Counted from the first letter of the stretch, positions 31,412-37,261 are shown. The stretch: 38,539 bases of DNA from a virus (IMGVR_UViG_3300047274_000230:1-38539), one strand, 5' to 3'. Notes: generated by a model from the sequence alone, not told the origin. Numbers and translations: made by a program.

Positions 31412-31700
31412 CATTGCCTTTACGGCGAAGTTCCGCATTCAGGAAAATCGCAACCGCAAAAACGACAAATCCCCAGAGGAACAAATCGTTGTTGATTTCA
31501 CCTCTGAGCAGGCCATGGCTGCGGCCAACTATTTGATGACCATGGCTGAACAGGCGGAAGCCAAAGGCCAAACCATCCGTATCTACACCGGCAAGGATGA
31601 ATACACCGAGCAAACCGGGTTCTCCTTGTGGGGCGGCAAGTGGGGCAATAAAGGCTCCTTCAGCCCGCTGAAGCCCGAATCACCTGAAACCTCTTTCTGA
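31404..31700 (+). CDS. Hypothetical protein (98 aa)
   Basis: Starts at ATG 31404, overlapping the ribbon-helix-helix gene by 8 nt; the longer frame from 31338 lies inside that gene and is not credible. The 98 residues comprise MADIAFTAKFRIQENRNRK, VDFTSEQAMAAANYLMTMAE and a C-terminal TGFSLWGGKWGNKGSFSPLK region. A positively charged beginning and Gly/aromatic C-terminus could suit nucleic-acid binding, but no family is recognised. Confidence 0.6.
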   Translation: MADIAFTAKFRIQENRNRKNDKSPEEQIVVDFTSEQAMAAANYLMTMAEQAEAKGQTIRIYTGKDEYTEQTGFSLWGGKWGNKGSFSPLKPESPETSF

Positions 31701-32047
31701 TGGATTCCATGATTATCCTTACCGATTCTCAGGTCGTTGAACTGAACAACCGCATTGGCCAAATTCAGCGGTTGATTGAATCTGCTCAGGTCATCAAAGC
31801 CGGTGGTGCTGTACAGCCCAAAGCTGTAACCGAGCACGATCAGCCCAACACCCTGACAGGCAAGCGTCGTAAGGCCAAGCGCAAGCGTGGTGCCCTCAAC
31901 GCTGAAAAGGTGGCTGAGATCAAGCGCCGTCTCGCTGCTGGCGGTGAATCAGCGCAAAAGATTGCCAACGATTACGGCGTGCATGTCACAACCGTCAATC
32001 TGATCAAATACGGCAAGACGTGGAAGGATGTTCAGTTGTCTTCTTGA
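31700..32047 (+). CDS. Helix-turn-helix protein (115 aa)
   Basis: A 115-residue protein. Residues 1-45 contain a helix (IILTDSQVVELNNRIGQIQR). A basic linker follows (GKRRKAKRKRGALNAEKV). The C-terminal domain is a helix-turn-helix: VAEIKRRLAAGGESAQKIAN, DYGVHVTTVNLIKYGKTWKD. The terminal 'I-x-x-GKTW-x-D-V' is shared with the gene at 33026. It overlaps the gene before by one base. It may be a regulator or DNA-binding part of the replication system. Confidence 0.7.
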   Translation: MDSMIILTDSQVVELNNRIGQIQRLIESAQVIKAGGAVQPKAVTEHDQPNTLTGKRRKAKRKRGALNAEKVAEIKRRLAAGGESAQKIANDYGVHVTTVNLIKYGKTWKDVQLSS

Positions 32048-32259
32048 TATTTGTCTTTTATTAGTTGTAGTTCTAAGGCTGCAATGCGGTTGGTTGCCTG
32101 CTGTAGCAAGGTCTGCTGCATAGACCAGGCCCGATACAACTGAGCGGCAATGGGTCCGGCGTTTGGAGTCTTCTCTAGGCGTCGGGCCTCTTTTTCAATT
32201 TGAAAGGCGTTAGCTGGCTCTGGTTTAACCAGCATCCAATCCCATGCTTGCTTGTCCAT
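32032..32259 (-). CDS. Small minus-strand protein in the early block (75 aa)
   Basis: A 75-residue protein on the opposite strand to its neighbours: MDKQAWDWMLVKPEPANAFQ, IEKEARRLEKTPNAGPIAAQ, LYRAWSMQQTLLQQATNRIA. It reads like a real, mostly helical protein, and overlaps the convergent helix-turn-helix gene by 16 nt. A weak promoter-like TTGACC (32297-32302, minus strand) with a TGTGATACC extended -10 lies upstream. A second ORF in another frame over this stretch is not credible. Function is unknown. Confidence 0.6.
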   Translation of the reverse strand: MDKQAWDWMLVKPEPANAFQIEKEARRLEKTPNAGPIAAQLYRAWSMQQTLLQQATNRIAALELQLIKDKYQEDN

Positions 32260-32311
32260 TGGTATGAGGGCGGTATCACACTCACGGTAGGCAGGGGGTC
32301 AAGATCACGAA

Positions 32312-32340
32312 TTACAACAACCCACTTTTCGGGGTTTACT
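32312..32340 (+). promoter_or_regulatory. Promoter P4 (TTACAA-N17-TTTACT)
   Basis: TTACAA at 32312-32317, 17 nt, TTTACT at 32335-32340. GGGG abuts the -10, and CCC lies seven bases upstream of it, as in the other members of this promoter family. Downstream is a perfect CCGGA-GCGA-TCCGG hairpin (32371-32384), before the gene at 32409. Weaker than P2 and P3. Confidence 0.55.
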
Positions 32341-32408
32341 CCGCCCAAATAGTCGCTACCATTCACCCAACCGGAGCGATCCGGCCAACCGACATCCCAC
32401 ACCACACC

Positions 32409-32546
32409 ATGAAAAATCGCATCTACGGAATCCTGCAATTACTGATTCCGTCTCTCATCTTCGGCGCCATCATTCACGACGGCATCACCCTTAAAACCGC
32501 CCACCACAGCGGTACTCAGCACGCCATCTACACCACACAAAAATGA
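32409..32546 (+). CDS. Small membrane protein (45 aa)
   Basis: A 45-residue protein: MKNRIYGILQLLIPSLIFGA, IIHDGITLKTAHHSGTQHAI, YTTQK. An N-terminal hydrophobic segment (residues 5-23) fits a membrane helix or signal anchor, followed by a short His-rich part. The stop overlaps the next gene's ATG (ATGA). First gene after promoter P4. Function is unknown. Confidence 0.6.
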   Translation: MKNRIYGILQLLIPSLIFGAIIHDGITLKTAHHSGTQHAIYTTQK

Positions 32547-32842
32547 GCCTCGTTGTACTCAGCGCTCAATGCGCCGGCATGGTTGCGCCCGTCATCCCGA
32601 CCAGCCAAAAGGTCTACAAAATGTCACCCAATTCCCGTGGCGTCAGAGTTGAACGTGACCTGTGGCGTTTTCATCCCGGAATGCCCTGTTACGTCCGTGG
32701 CTGGCCTCAGGTTGAAGCCACAGTGATCAGCAAGGTAGAAGGCTGCTCATGGCCGACCTACATCGTTCAAAGCTTTGCTACTGGCGCCACCTATCAAATC
32801 TCCCAGCTCTACCTATCCAAGCGCCCCATTGAAGCCCGTTAA
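32543..32842 (+). CDS. Hypothetical protein (99 aa)
   Basis: A 99-residue protein: MSLVVLSAQCAGMVAPVIPT, KVYKMSPNSRGVRVERDLWR, GMPCYVRGWPQVEATVISKV, SFATGATYQISQLYLSKRPI. A possible small barrel with an SH3/KOW-like GMPCYVRGWPQVEATV pattern ('x-x-x-V-x-G-x-x-x-x-A-x-V'). No firm family. It overlaps the 45-residue gene by 4 nt and is 2 nt from the next. Confidence 0.6.
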   Translation: MSLVVLSAQCAGMVAPVIPTSQKVYKMSPNSRGVRVERDLWRFHPGMPCYVRGWPQVEATVISKVEGCSWPTYIVQSFATGATYQISQLYLSKRPIEAR

Positions 32843-32844
32843 TC

Positions 32845-33042
32845 ATGCAACCACAACCGCGCCGTTTTTACTTCACCATCCCATCCGTCAATGTTTACGA
32901 TTGGGTCGTTGCTTGTGGTTTAACAGAGGCCAAACAAATTGCCTTTGAAACATGGGGGCCGGTCTACAACGACTTGCGTTGGCTAACCCCCGACAAGCAC
33001 AGTGAGGTAAAACTTCCCAGCCTGAATGGCACGCGTAATTAA
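32845..33042 (+). CDS. Hypothetical protein (65 aa)
   Basis: A 65-residue protein: MQPQPRRFYFTIPSVNVYDW, VVACGLTEAKQIAFETWGPV, YNDLRWLTPDKHSEVKL. Strand-helix pattern 'F-x-F-T-I ... V-x-A-x-x-L-x-E-A-K' is common in small single-domain proteins of cyanophages and plants of cyanobacteria genomes, but I recall no function. It overlaps the next gene by 17 nt. Confidence 0.6.
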   Translation: MQPQPRRFYFTIPSVNVYDWVVACGLTEAKQIAFETWGPVYNDLRWLTPDKHSEVKLPSLNGTRN

Positions 33043-33373
33043 AACCAAGCTCACGCCTGCTGATGTGGTCTACATCATTCAATCAACTGAAAACAACAGC
33101 ACCCTCGCTGCTCAGTTCAACGTCACACGGCAGGCCATTTCTCTCATCCGCAATGGCAAATCATGGACTGACATTGCACCTGAAATTCCACGCGTCCCCA
33201 TACGCGTCAAGGAATCAATACGGCCCGAATACATTGCAAACGCCAACCACTGCACAAACTGCGTTGAGTTCAAGCACGGTAAATGTTCCTACGGCTTTCC
33301 AGAGGCCATAGATGAACCAACCTTTGCCGCCATCTGCGACTTCTACAGCAGAAATACAGCAGATCCTGCTTGA
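33026..33373 (+). CDS. Helix-turn-helix protein with C-terminal Cys box (FPEA type)
   Basis: A 115-residue protein with an N-terminal helix-turn-helix (KLTPADVVYIIQSTENNSTL, AAQFNVTRQAISLIRNGKSW), whose end resembles the 115-residue gene at 31700. The C-terminal part has four Cys: HCTNCVEFKHGKCSYGFPEA, then FAAICDFYS. The Cys box 'C-x2-C ... C-x-x-x-FPEA ... FA-x-x-C-x-x-Y' recurs in the gene at 34179, suggesting a zinc-binding module. It probably acts in DNA or protein binding. Overlaps with the genes on either side are short. Confidence 0.7.
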   Translation: MARVIKTKLTPADVVYIIQSTENNSTLAAQFNVTRQAISLIRNGKSWTDIAPEIPRVPIRVKESIRPEYIANANHCTNCVEFKHGKCSYGFPEAIDEPTFAAICDFYSRNTADPA

Positions 33374-33512
33374 ATGCCTAGCTGAATACTGGGCACCACG
33401 GTTCAACAATCACACGATTGACGACTGTGCCCGCATGTACGCTGCGCTGCAGCCATTCATCCGCTATCAAACGGCTAATTGCCCGATAGCCAATGGCACC
33501 GATCAAAGCTGA
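33312..33512 (+). CDS. Small hypothetical protein (66 aa)
   Basis: A 66-residue frame overlapping the previous gene by 62 nt and the next by 20. Its second half reads like a folded helix (EIQQILLECLAEYWAPRFNN, HTIDDCARMYAALQPFIRYQ). An in-frame Met further on could begin a shorter version. The overlap is longer than usual here, so the start is uncertain. Confidence 0.5.
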   Translation: MNQPLPPSATSTAEIQQILLECLAEYWAPRFNNHTIDDCARMYAALQPFIRYQTANCPIANGTDQS

Positions 33513-33690
33513 AGCCAGCCGATATGACAGCCCCAAACATCACTGTTACGGAGCTGACTGGGTTGGTTACGGTGTCATGTCTGCCTTTCAGCCTTGGTGC
33601 TGGGATGGCAATTCAGTCTGGTACGGCCCGCTCTGCGATACCCGTTCCGAAGCCCTCGCAATCGCTAAAAACCATGCTGACCGCCATTGA
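33493..33690 (+). CDS. Small hypothetical protein (65 aa)
   Basis: A 65-residue protein: MAPIKAEASRYDSPKHHCYG, ADWVGYGVMSAFQPWCWDGN, SVWYGPLCDTRSEALAIAKN. Rich in Trp, Tyr and Gly, with a 'Y-G-P-x-x-x-x-x-E-A-x-x-x-A' tail seen in small proteins that display host-derived sequences. No family. It overlaps the next start by 17 nt. Confidence 0.55.
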   Translation: MAPIKAEASRYDSPKHHCYGADWVGYGVMSAFQPWCWDGNSVWYGPLCDTRSEALAIAKNHADRH

Positions 33691-33940
33691 ACTGGATCAA
33701 CGCCGTGCTGATTTCATGGACGTGATCTATGACCGCGCAGGCCGTACTGACAGCACCTACACCGGCCTATGGGATGAGTTTTCACACGAAGTCGCCAGCA
33801 ACCTACGTGACCTTGATTACAACGTTCTCCGTTCTGATCTCATCCGTGCTGTTGGTGGTACTGACAGCGAGCTGGCTAATCGGTACGCTGATACTGCTAT
33901 CACCCTTCTGATCGCACAACTGATGCCACCCAAGGCTTGA
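33674..33940 (+). CDS. Hypothetical protein (88 aa)
   Basis: I take the ATG at 33674; the frame is open from 33479, but the first 65 residues of that longer form overlap the previous gene and look like a shadow. The 88 residues (MLTAIELDQRRADFMDVIYD, RAGRTDSTYTGLWDEFSHEV, ASNLRDLDYNVLRSDLIRAV) are acidic and helical. The gene is 3 nt from the next. No function recognised. Confidence 0.6.
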   Translation: MLTAIELDQRRADFMDVIYDRAGRTDSTYTGLWDEFSHEVASNLRDLDYNVLRSDLIRAVGGTDSELANRYADTAITLLIAQLMPPKA

Positions 33941-33943
33941 GCC

Positions 33944-34177
33944 ATGAAGATCAAAGTTCCTTTTCTGAACTGGTTTGAAAATTGGTGCTTTAACGTCTTG
34001 GCCAAAAGCCCTCGGGTTGGCACGCTTCAGGTACGCCTTCGCCATACGCCTGTCGCCTACATCATTCGGGATCTCAATGACCCGTTCCGTGAAGGCCAGG
34101 CACCAGACGAAATGCCTCCAGATCACTTCGAGCTAGAGCGCATCTTCCATATGCCTTCCTTTGGCGAAGACGAATGA
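33944..34177 (+). CDS. Hypothetical protein (77 aa)
   Basis: A 77-residue protein: MKIKVPFLNWFENWCFNVLA, KSPRVGTLQVRLRHTPVAYI, IRDLNDPFREGQAPDEMPPD. Its first half has a hydrophobic/aromatic helix, the second is acidic. It is 3 nt after the 88-residue gene and 1 nt before the next. Unknown function. Confidence 0.6.
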   Translation: MKIKVPFLNWFENWCFNVLAKSPRVGTLQVRLRHTPVAYIIRDLNDPFREGQAPDEMPPDHFELERIFHMPSFGEDE

Positions 34178-34178
34178 C

Positions 34179-34565
34179 ATGATCAATTTATTCAACGGCA
34201 GAGTTGTTTTAGAACGGCGAACGCTCGTTGAAAATTGGCGTGCCAAGGTCAAATTACCCAAACAAGGCGGTGCAACGGTTGTCATTGATCTTCAAACAAC
34301 ACACCTAAAAACCGCCTTTGTTCGGGCTCACAACATTTACCAAAGCATCAAAAAGGGCCAAACGTACCAATCGCTTGATCCGGATCCACGAGGCCACCTA
34401 ACCTGCTGGGATTGCAGGCACTGGTCTGTATTGCGCGTCAACAACGGAGGTAACGGCTGCGAATTTGAGTTCCCCGAAGCCAAGCAAAGCGCCTACGGTA
34501 AGTTCGCAGATCAATGCCACCTGTATAACGATGGAACCAACCGTGTTGAGCAAGACGGAATTTGA
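34179..34565 (+). CDS. Cys-box (FPEA type) protein (128 aa)
   Basis: I start at ATG 34179, one base after the previous stop; a TTG at 34161 lies inside the previous gene. The N-terminal part (GRVVLERRTLVENWRAKVKL, TVVIDLQTTHLKTAFVRAHN) has strand-rich nucleic-acid-binding character. The C-terminal LTCWDCRHWSVLRVNNGG, GCEFEFPEAKQ and KFADQCHLYN carry the same C-x2-C / C-x-x-x-FPEA / FA-x-x-C-x-x-Y box as the gene at 33026. I infer a zinc-binding regulatory or DNA-associated protein. Confidence 0.65.
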   Translation: MINLFNGRVVLERRTLVENWRAKVKLPKQGGATVVIDLQTTHLKTAFVRAHNIYQSIKKGQTYQSLDPDPRGHLTCWDCRHWSVLRVNNGGNGCEFEFPEAKQSAYGKFADQCHLYNDGTNRVEQDGI

Positions 34566-34704
34566 CGACGGCAGTTATATCGAAGTCTTAGAACCTGCTG
34601 GAGGCGGTGAAATGTACTACCGCACTTGCCATCAAGGAATGTGCCGCTATAGCTCAGATCTTTGGCAAGCGCAGGTCTATCAGCATCAAATGACTTCGCC
34701 TTAA
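34531..34704 (+). CDS. Small hypothetical protein (57 aa)
   Basis: A 57-residue frame from ATG 34531, overlapping the previous gene by 35 nt (a frame from 34465 is open but inside that gene). Sequence: MEPTVLSKTEFDDGSYIEVL, EPAGGGEMYYRTCHQGMCRY, SSDLWQAQVYQHQ. It overlaps the convergent HNH gene stop by 4 nt. It might be a last-in-operon gene or a shadow, so confidence is limited. Confidence 0.5.
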   Translation: MEPTVLSKTEFDDGSYIEVLEPAGGGEMYYRTCHQGMCRYSSDLWQAQVYQHQMTSP

Positions 34705-35051
34705 TCCTGACTAATCCAGTCCAATATCCTTGCCTCTCCAATCTCCGACCAAAACGGCAAGCTCCTGTACCAAACGCGCCAGTCTTTGTGTCCCTTTGAC
34801 ATATTGCAGCCAAAACAACAGGCCACAAGGTTATTCATGTTGCTTGTCCCGCCTTTGATTTTTGGGATTACATGATCAAGCGTTGGCGATCTACCCAATG
34901 GCTCAAAACAATAAGCGCAGTGATAATTAAAGTGCAACAGTATCTGATCCCTGAAACGCCGCTTGGCATCACGTTTTCTAACAAGCTCGGTGCCATCAAT
35001 GTGATCAACCACAAGGCCGCCACTGACTTGCCTAAACGGTAGCGAAGACAA
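34701..35051 (-). CDS. HNH endonuclease (free-standing)
   Basis: A 116-residue HNH protein on the strand opposite to its neighbours. It has the treble-clef pattern: HCAYCFEPLGRSP (C45, C48), TLDHVIPKIKGG (D59, H60), then NMNNLVACCFGCNMSKG (C79, C82). The two CxxC pairs would bind structural zinc, and DH, N74 and N83 are the catalytic elements. It is not linked to packaging genes, and its antisense insertion in the early block suggests a homing endonuclease. It overlaps the gene at 34531 by 4 nt, and the next plus-strand gene starts 6 nt beyond its start. Confidence 0.85.
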   Translation of the reverse strand: MSSLPFRQVSGGLVVDHIDGTELVRKRDAKRRFRDQILLHFNYHCAYCFEPLGRSPTLDHVIPKIKGGTSNMNNLVACCFGCNMSKGHKDWRVWYRSLPFWSEIGEARILDWISQD

Positions 35052-35056
35052 CCACC

Positions 35057-35227
35057 ATGAACTATTACATCAAACTACCAGACAAAACACGCGTCGGGCC
35101 TTTCAAAACAATCGGTGCCGTTCAACTATGGGCACACCAGCGTGGATACAACGAATTCTCGGTTCACTTCCTGCAAAACCCAGATCTGCCCGATTCAATG
35201 CGGCATGAGCAAGGTCCAGATCACTAG
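35057..35227 (+). CDS. Small hypothetical protein (56 aa)
   Basis: A 56-residue protein: MNYYIKLPDKTRVGPFKTIG, AVQLWAHQRGYNEFSVHFLQ, NPDLPDSMRHEQGPDH. A short strand-helix pattern ('YYIKLPD-x-x-x-x-GPF') typical of small DUF-type phage proteins. It is the last plus-strand gene here; the terminator just downstream is on the minus strand, serving the convergent transcript. It lies between two minus-strand genes, so it probably belongs to the end of the early transcript beyond the HNH insertion. Confidence 0.55.
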   Translation: MNYYIKLPDKTRVGPFKTIGAVQLWAHQRGYNEFSVHFLQNPDLPDSMRHEQGPDH

Positions 35228-35232
35228 GCAAT

Positions 35233-35263
35233 AAAAAACCGCCTAGCTCACCAACTAGACGGT
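35233..35263 (-). terminator. Rho-independent terminator after the deaminase/lysis operon
   Basis: On the minus strand: 9-bp stem ACCGTCTAG/CTAGGCGGT (one G-T pair), 8-nt loop, then a run of T. It lies 28 nt past the deaminase stop and ends the leftward lysis/nucleotide operon. Confidence 0.85.
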
Positions 35264-35290
35264 CAGGATCCTTGCTTCTCCGCTGAAAGC

Positions 35291-35836
35291 TTAGCTAGCG
35301 GGCTTAGCCGGAATATTAAACGTTTCCCAAGATGGCATTACGGTTCTGTTTTTGTTGTAGTGCCCCTTGACCGAATAGCTCTGCTCAACAGCTTCGGACA
35401 TCATGAAAACGACAATCTGGCCGATCAGCATTCCTGGCCAAACAGGCAGCCGGTGCTTTTGTCGAACGTTTTTAATCTCAAGGGTCAGTACAGACCCGTT
35501 AAAGCCCGGATCTATCCAGCCAGCCAGCATGTGCTGATAACCCTGTCTAGCGCGACTGGACTTAAGGACAAACTGCCCGGCAACCTCGTCGGTGAAATTA
35601 AAGGTTTCCTCCGTTTCAGCAAGGATGAATTCACCAGGCTGCAGCCAGTACGGATCCTCCTTGGTGTGCGTCTTAATGCTGTGCCTGATCAGCTCGGGGG
35701 TTTCGGCCACCTCAATCATGATGTTGTCGCCTAGCGCCACGTCGTAGCTGGCAGGGTTGAGGCGATCAGGATTAAAGGGATGAATCAGAGCGTGAGACTG
35801 GCACAGGGCACGGATCTCAGAATCAGGCAGCAGCAC
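35291..35836 (-). CDS. dcd: dCTP deaminase / dUTPase-family enzyme
   Basis: A 181-residue protein from a GTG start (6 nt after the endolysin stop). The dCTP deaminase pattern is clear: RLNPASYDVALGD (residues about 25-37), LQPGEFILAETEE, VLKSSRARQGYQH (about 91-102), AGWIDPGFNGSVLTLEI with E120 in the catalytic position, and a C-terminal VKGHYNKN. It converts dCTP to dUTP, or to dUMP in the bifunctional members, feeding thymidylate synthesis for phage DNA. It shares an operon with lysis genes, an unusual pairing. Confidence 0.88.
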   Translation of the reverse strand: MLLPDSEIRALCQSHALIHPFNPDRLNPASYDVALGDNIMIEVAETPELIRHSIKTHTKEDPYWLQPGEFILAETEETFNFTDEVAGQFVLKSSRARQGYQHMLAGWIDPGFNGSVLTLEIKNVRQKHRLPVWPGMLIGQIVVFMMSEAVEQSYSVKGHYNKNRTVMPSWETFNIPAKPAS

Positions 35837-35842
35837 GAAGCA

Positions 35843-36889
35843 CTAGTAAATCCAAACGACTTTAGGCCGGCCCGGACGTATGCCGCAATGGATGAAACCC
35901 TTTGGTGCGCCTAGACCCAAGCTGTACGGCCAGTGAACCTTGCACCACTCCTGCAGGTCGTAGATATTGACACCTTCAATGAAAAAATCAATCGCTCCGG
36001 TATCAGGTACGTCGTAAAGATGCTCTGAATTAGATGCGCCGCCAACTGAGCGATTGACAGCCGGAGGGCGATAACCGCTGGTAATGATGATCGGCTTACC
36101 GCCAAATGCAGCCCTTGCCTTTTCAAGGAAATTACACAGCACAATCGCCGTATCACACTGATGCTGTTTGTCAAATCTTCTAGCCTCTTGATTCAATGCA
36201 AGCTCGCCATATTTGATGTGTGGCGTAACGCGAAAATCAAACGGCTTATCTGGTGTCAGTTTCACGTCATTCGTTAAAGGCTTTACGCCATGGCAAAACA
36301 ACTCAACCTCAGCCCGGCGACGACGCACCAAACCCTCAAGGATCTTGCCATCCCCCTTGTTCCACCTCGGCAGCTCTTCCATCGCCACCTTGACGGGATC
36401 TTCGCCGTTATTCAGTCGCTTACGCAGTGTGCTTTCCTGCAGCGCACCAATGCCAACATTGAACGTAAAGCTGATCAACGCGCACCACTGATTATTCGTT
36501 AGATCAACCTTGATCCAAGTATCAACAGCACGGGCAAAGCGCTCAATATCAGACAGAAGCAACGCCTCAGCATCAGCCTGCGTGATCTTCAGGCCAGCCT
36601 TTACATTCGTGCCCGTATGGCCATAGCCGATTGTCCAGACACCAGCAGGACACAGATAAGCCTCAAGTCTGCAGCCCTCAAACTTTTTAATCAGCTCAAC
36701 AGCAGGCTGCAAGTCATCTTCCTGCTTACCCGACTGGCTCCATGTCTTAAACCAACCCTGATCGCGGCCAAGAATATGTGGATTCGCCTTTGAAATCACG
36801 GACTCCAATTCCGTAATTGCAGCCATCTGATGCGGTAATGCCCTGTAATACCGAAACAGGTCAATCAGGCGGATCTTGTTTTGCGTCAT
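35843..36889 (-). CDS. Bifunctional endolysin: GH24 lysozyme plus M15-type peptidase
   Basis: A 348-residue protein with two domains. The GH24 part (about residues 65-205) has IKKFEGCRLEAYLCPAGVW TIGYGHTG with the E-8-C-5-T triad (E71, C80, T86); the Cys replaces the Asp of T4 lysozyme, as in other phage lysozymes. The M15 part (about 225-348) has SGYRPPAVNR, the ASNSEH box (H290), GAIDFF (D301) and GFIHCGIR (H334), as in D-Ala-D-Ala peptidases. It thus should cut both glycan and peptide bonds. There is no signal peptide, so release depends on a holin. The ATG overlaps the frameshift extension upstream by 29 nt. Confidence 0.9.
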   Translation of the reverse strand: MTQNKIRLIDLFRYYRALPHQMAAITELESVISKANPHILGRDQGWFKTWSQSGKQEDDLQPAVELIKKFEGCRLEAYLCPAGVWTIGYGHTGTNVKAGLKITQADAEALLLSDIERFARAVDTWIKVDLTNNQWCALISFTFNVGIGALQESTLRKRLNNGEDPVKVAMEELPRWNKGDGKILEGLVRRRRAEVELFCHGVKPLTNDVKLTPDKPFDFRVTPHIKYGELALNQEARRFDKQHQCDTAIVLCNFLEKARAAFGGKPIIITSGYRPPAVNRSVGGASNSEHLYDVPDTGAIDFFIEGVNIYDLQEWCKVHWPYSLGLGAPKGFIHCGIRPGRPKVVWIY

Positions 36890-37127
36890 CGCTCCAAGGT
36901 GCGTGAATACTCATTGCGCCACCAAGTAAGCGGCTTTCACCAGTCTGCAGCACAGGGTCAATATCGTGATGCACAATCACTGGCGGCTCTATTGCCGGTG
37001 GCTGTGTAGCGTGCCACTCCTTTTCAGCCTGATCAAGCTTGGCCGGCAACGTCAGCTCAAACCACCACTGTCTGATGGCTTGCTCTAAACGACGCTGCCA
37101 GCCAGGCTTGCCAAAGCCGATCAGAGC
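36861..37127 (-). CDS. -1 frameshift extension of the small lysis-region membrane gene
   Basis: Frame of 88 codons before the stop (36861-36863), beginning where the slippery site ends. It has no plausible ATG start before the endolysin; a TTG at 37049 would give a 62-residue piece. Reading through from the slip gives LIGFGKPGWQRRLEQAIRQ, WWFELTLPAKLDQAEKEWH and an acidic/polar end (HDIDPVLQTGESR ... DPPD). The continuous sense-like sequence immediately after the slip, with Trp and basic helix, supports a real fusion. The full product would be 133 residues with an N-terminal membrane helix. No known family. Confidence 0.6.
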   Translation of the reverse strand, partial: ALIGFGKPGWQRRLEQAIRQWWFELTLPAKLDQAEKEWHATQPPAIEPPVIVHHDIDPVLQTGESRLLGGAMSIHAPWSDDAKQDPPD

Positions 37128-37133
37128 TTTTTT
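37105..37133 (-). promoter_or_regulatory. -1 ribosomal frameshift signal: A-AAA-AAG slippery site, 8-nt spacer, stem-loop
   Basis: On the minus strand the heptamer A_AAA_AAG (37127-37133) is in the zero frame of the 46-residue gene and two codons before its stop. After an 8-nt spacer (37119-37126) comes a perfect GGCTT/AAGCC stem with TGGC loop (37105-37118). This is the same slippery heptamer as in E. coli dnaX, with the spacing of a stimulatory hairpin. Confidence 0.8.
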
Positions 37134-37261
37134 CCTTTGATCGCACGCAGCGCGTGAAACAGAAGCTGAATAAGGCTGTTGTCCTTTAGCGGGGACAGTG
37201 CGATTAGCTCAGAAGCTGCAGCGACGCAAATCCAAAAAGCAGGATGGGAAAGGAAATCCAT
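37121..37261 (-). CDS. Small membrane protein, holin candidate (46 aa; frameshift start)
   Basis: A 46-residue protein: MDFLSHPAFWICVAAASELI, ALSPLKDNSLIQLLFHALRA, IKGKKL. A hydrophobic stretch (about residues 8-24) and an amphipathic helix (30-42) fit a small membrane-active protein. It follows the 83-residue gene by 2 nt, in a lysis region with an endolysin that has no signal peptide, so holin is reasonable. A portion of ribosomes should shift to make the 133-residue form. I recall closely similar short proteins from other cyanophages. Confidence 0.7.
   Translation of the reverse strand: MDFLSHPAFWICVAAASELIALSPLKDNSLIQLLFHALRAIKGKKL

Noticed and set aside
35843-36889. Loss of the catalytic Asp in the lysozyme domain
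   Set aside because: The Cys at that position is a known variant in phage GH24 enzymes (E-8-D/C-5-T), so the enzyme is not judged inactive.
36861-37049. 62-residue gene starting at TTG 37049
   Set aside because: It is better explained as the 3' part of the -1 frameshift extension, which stays open up to the slippery site.
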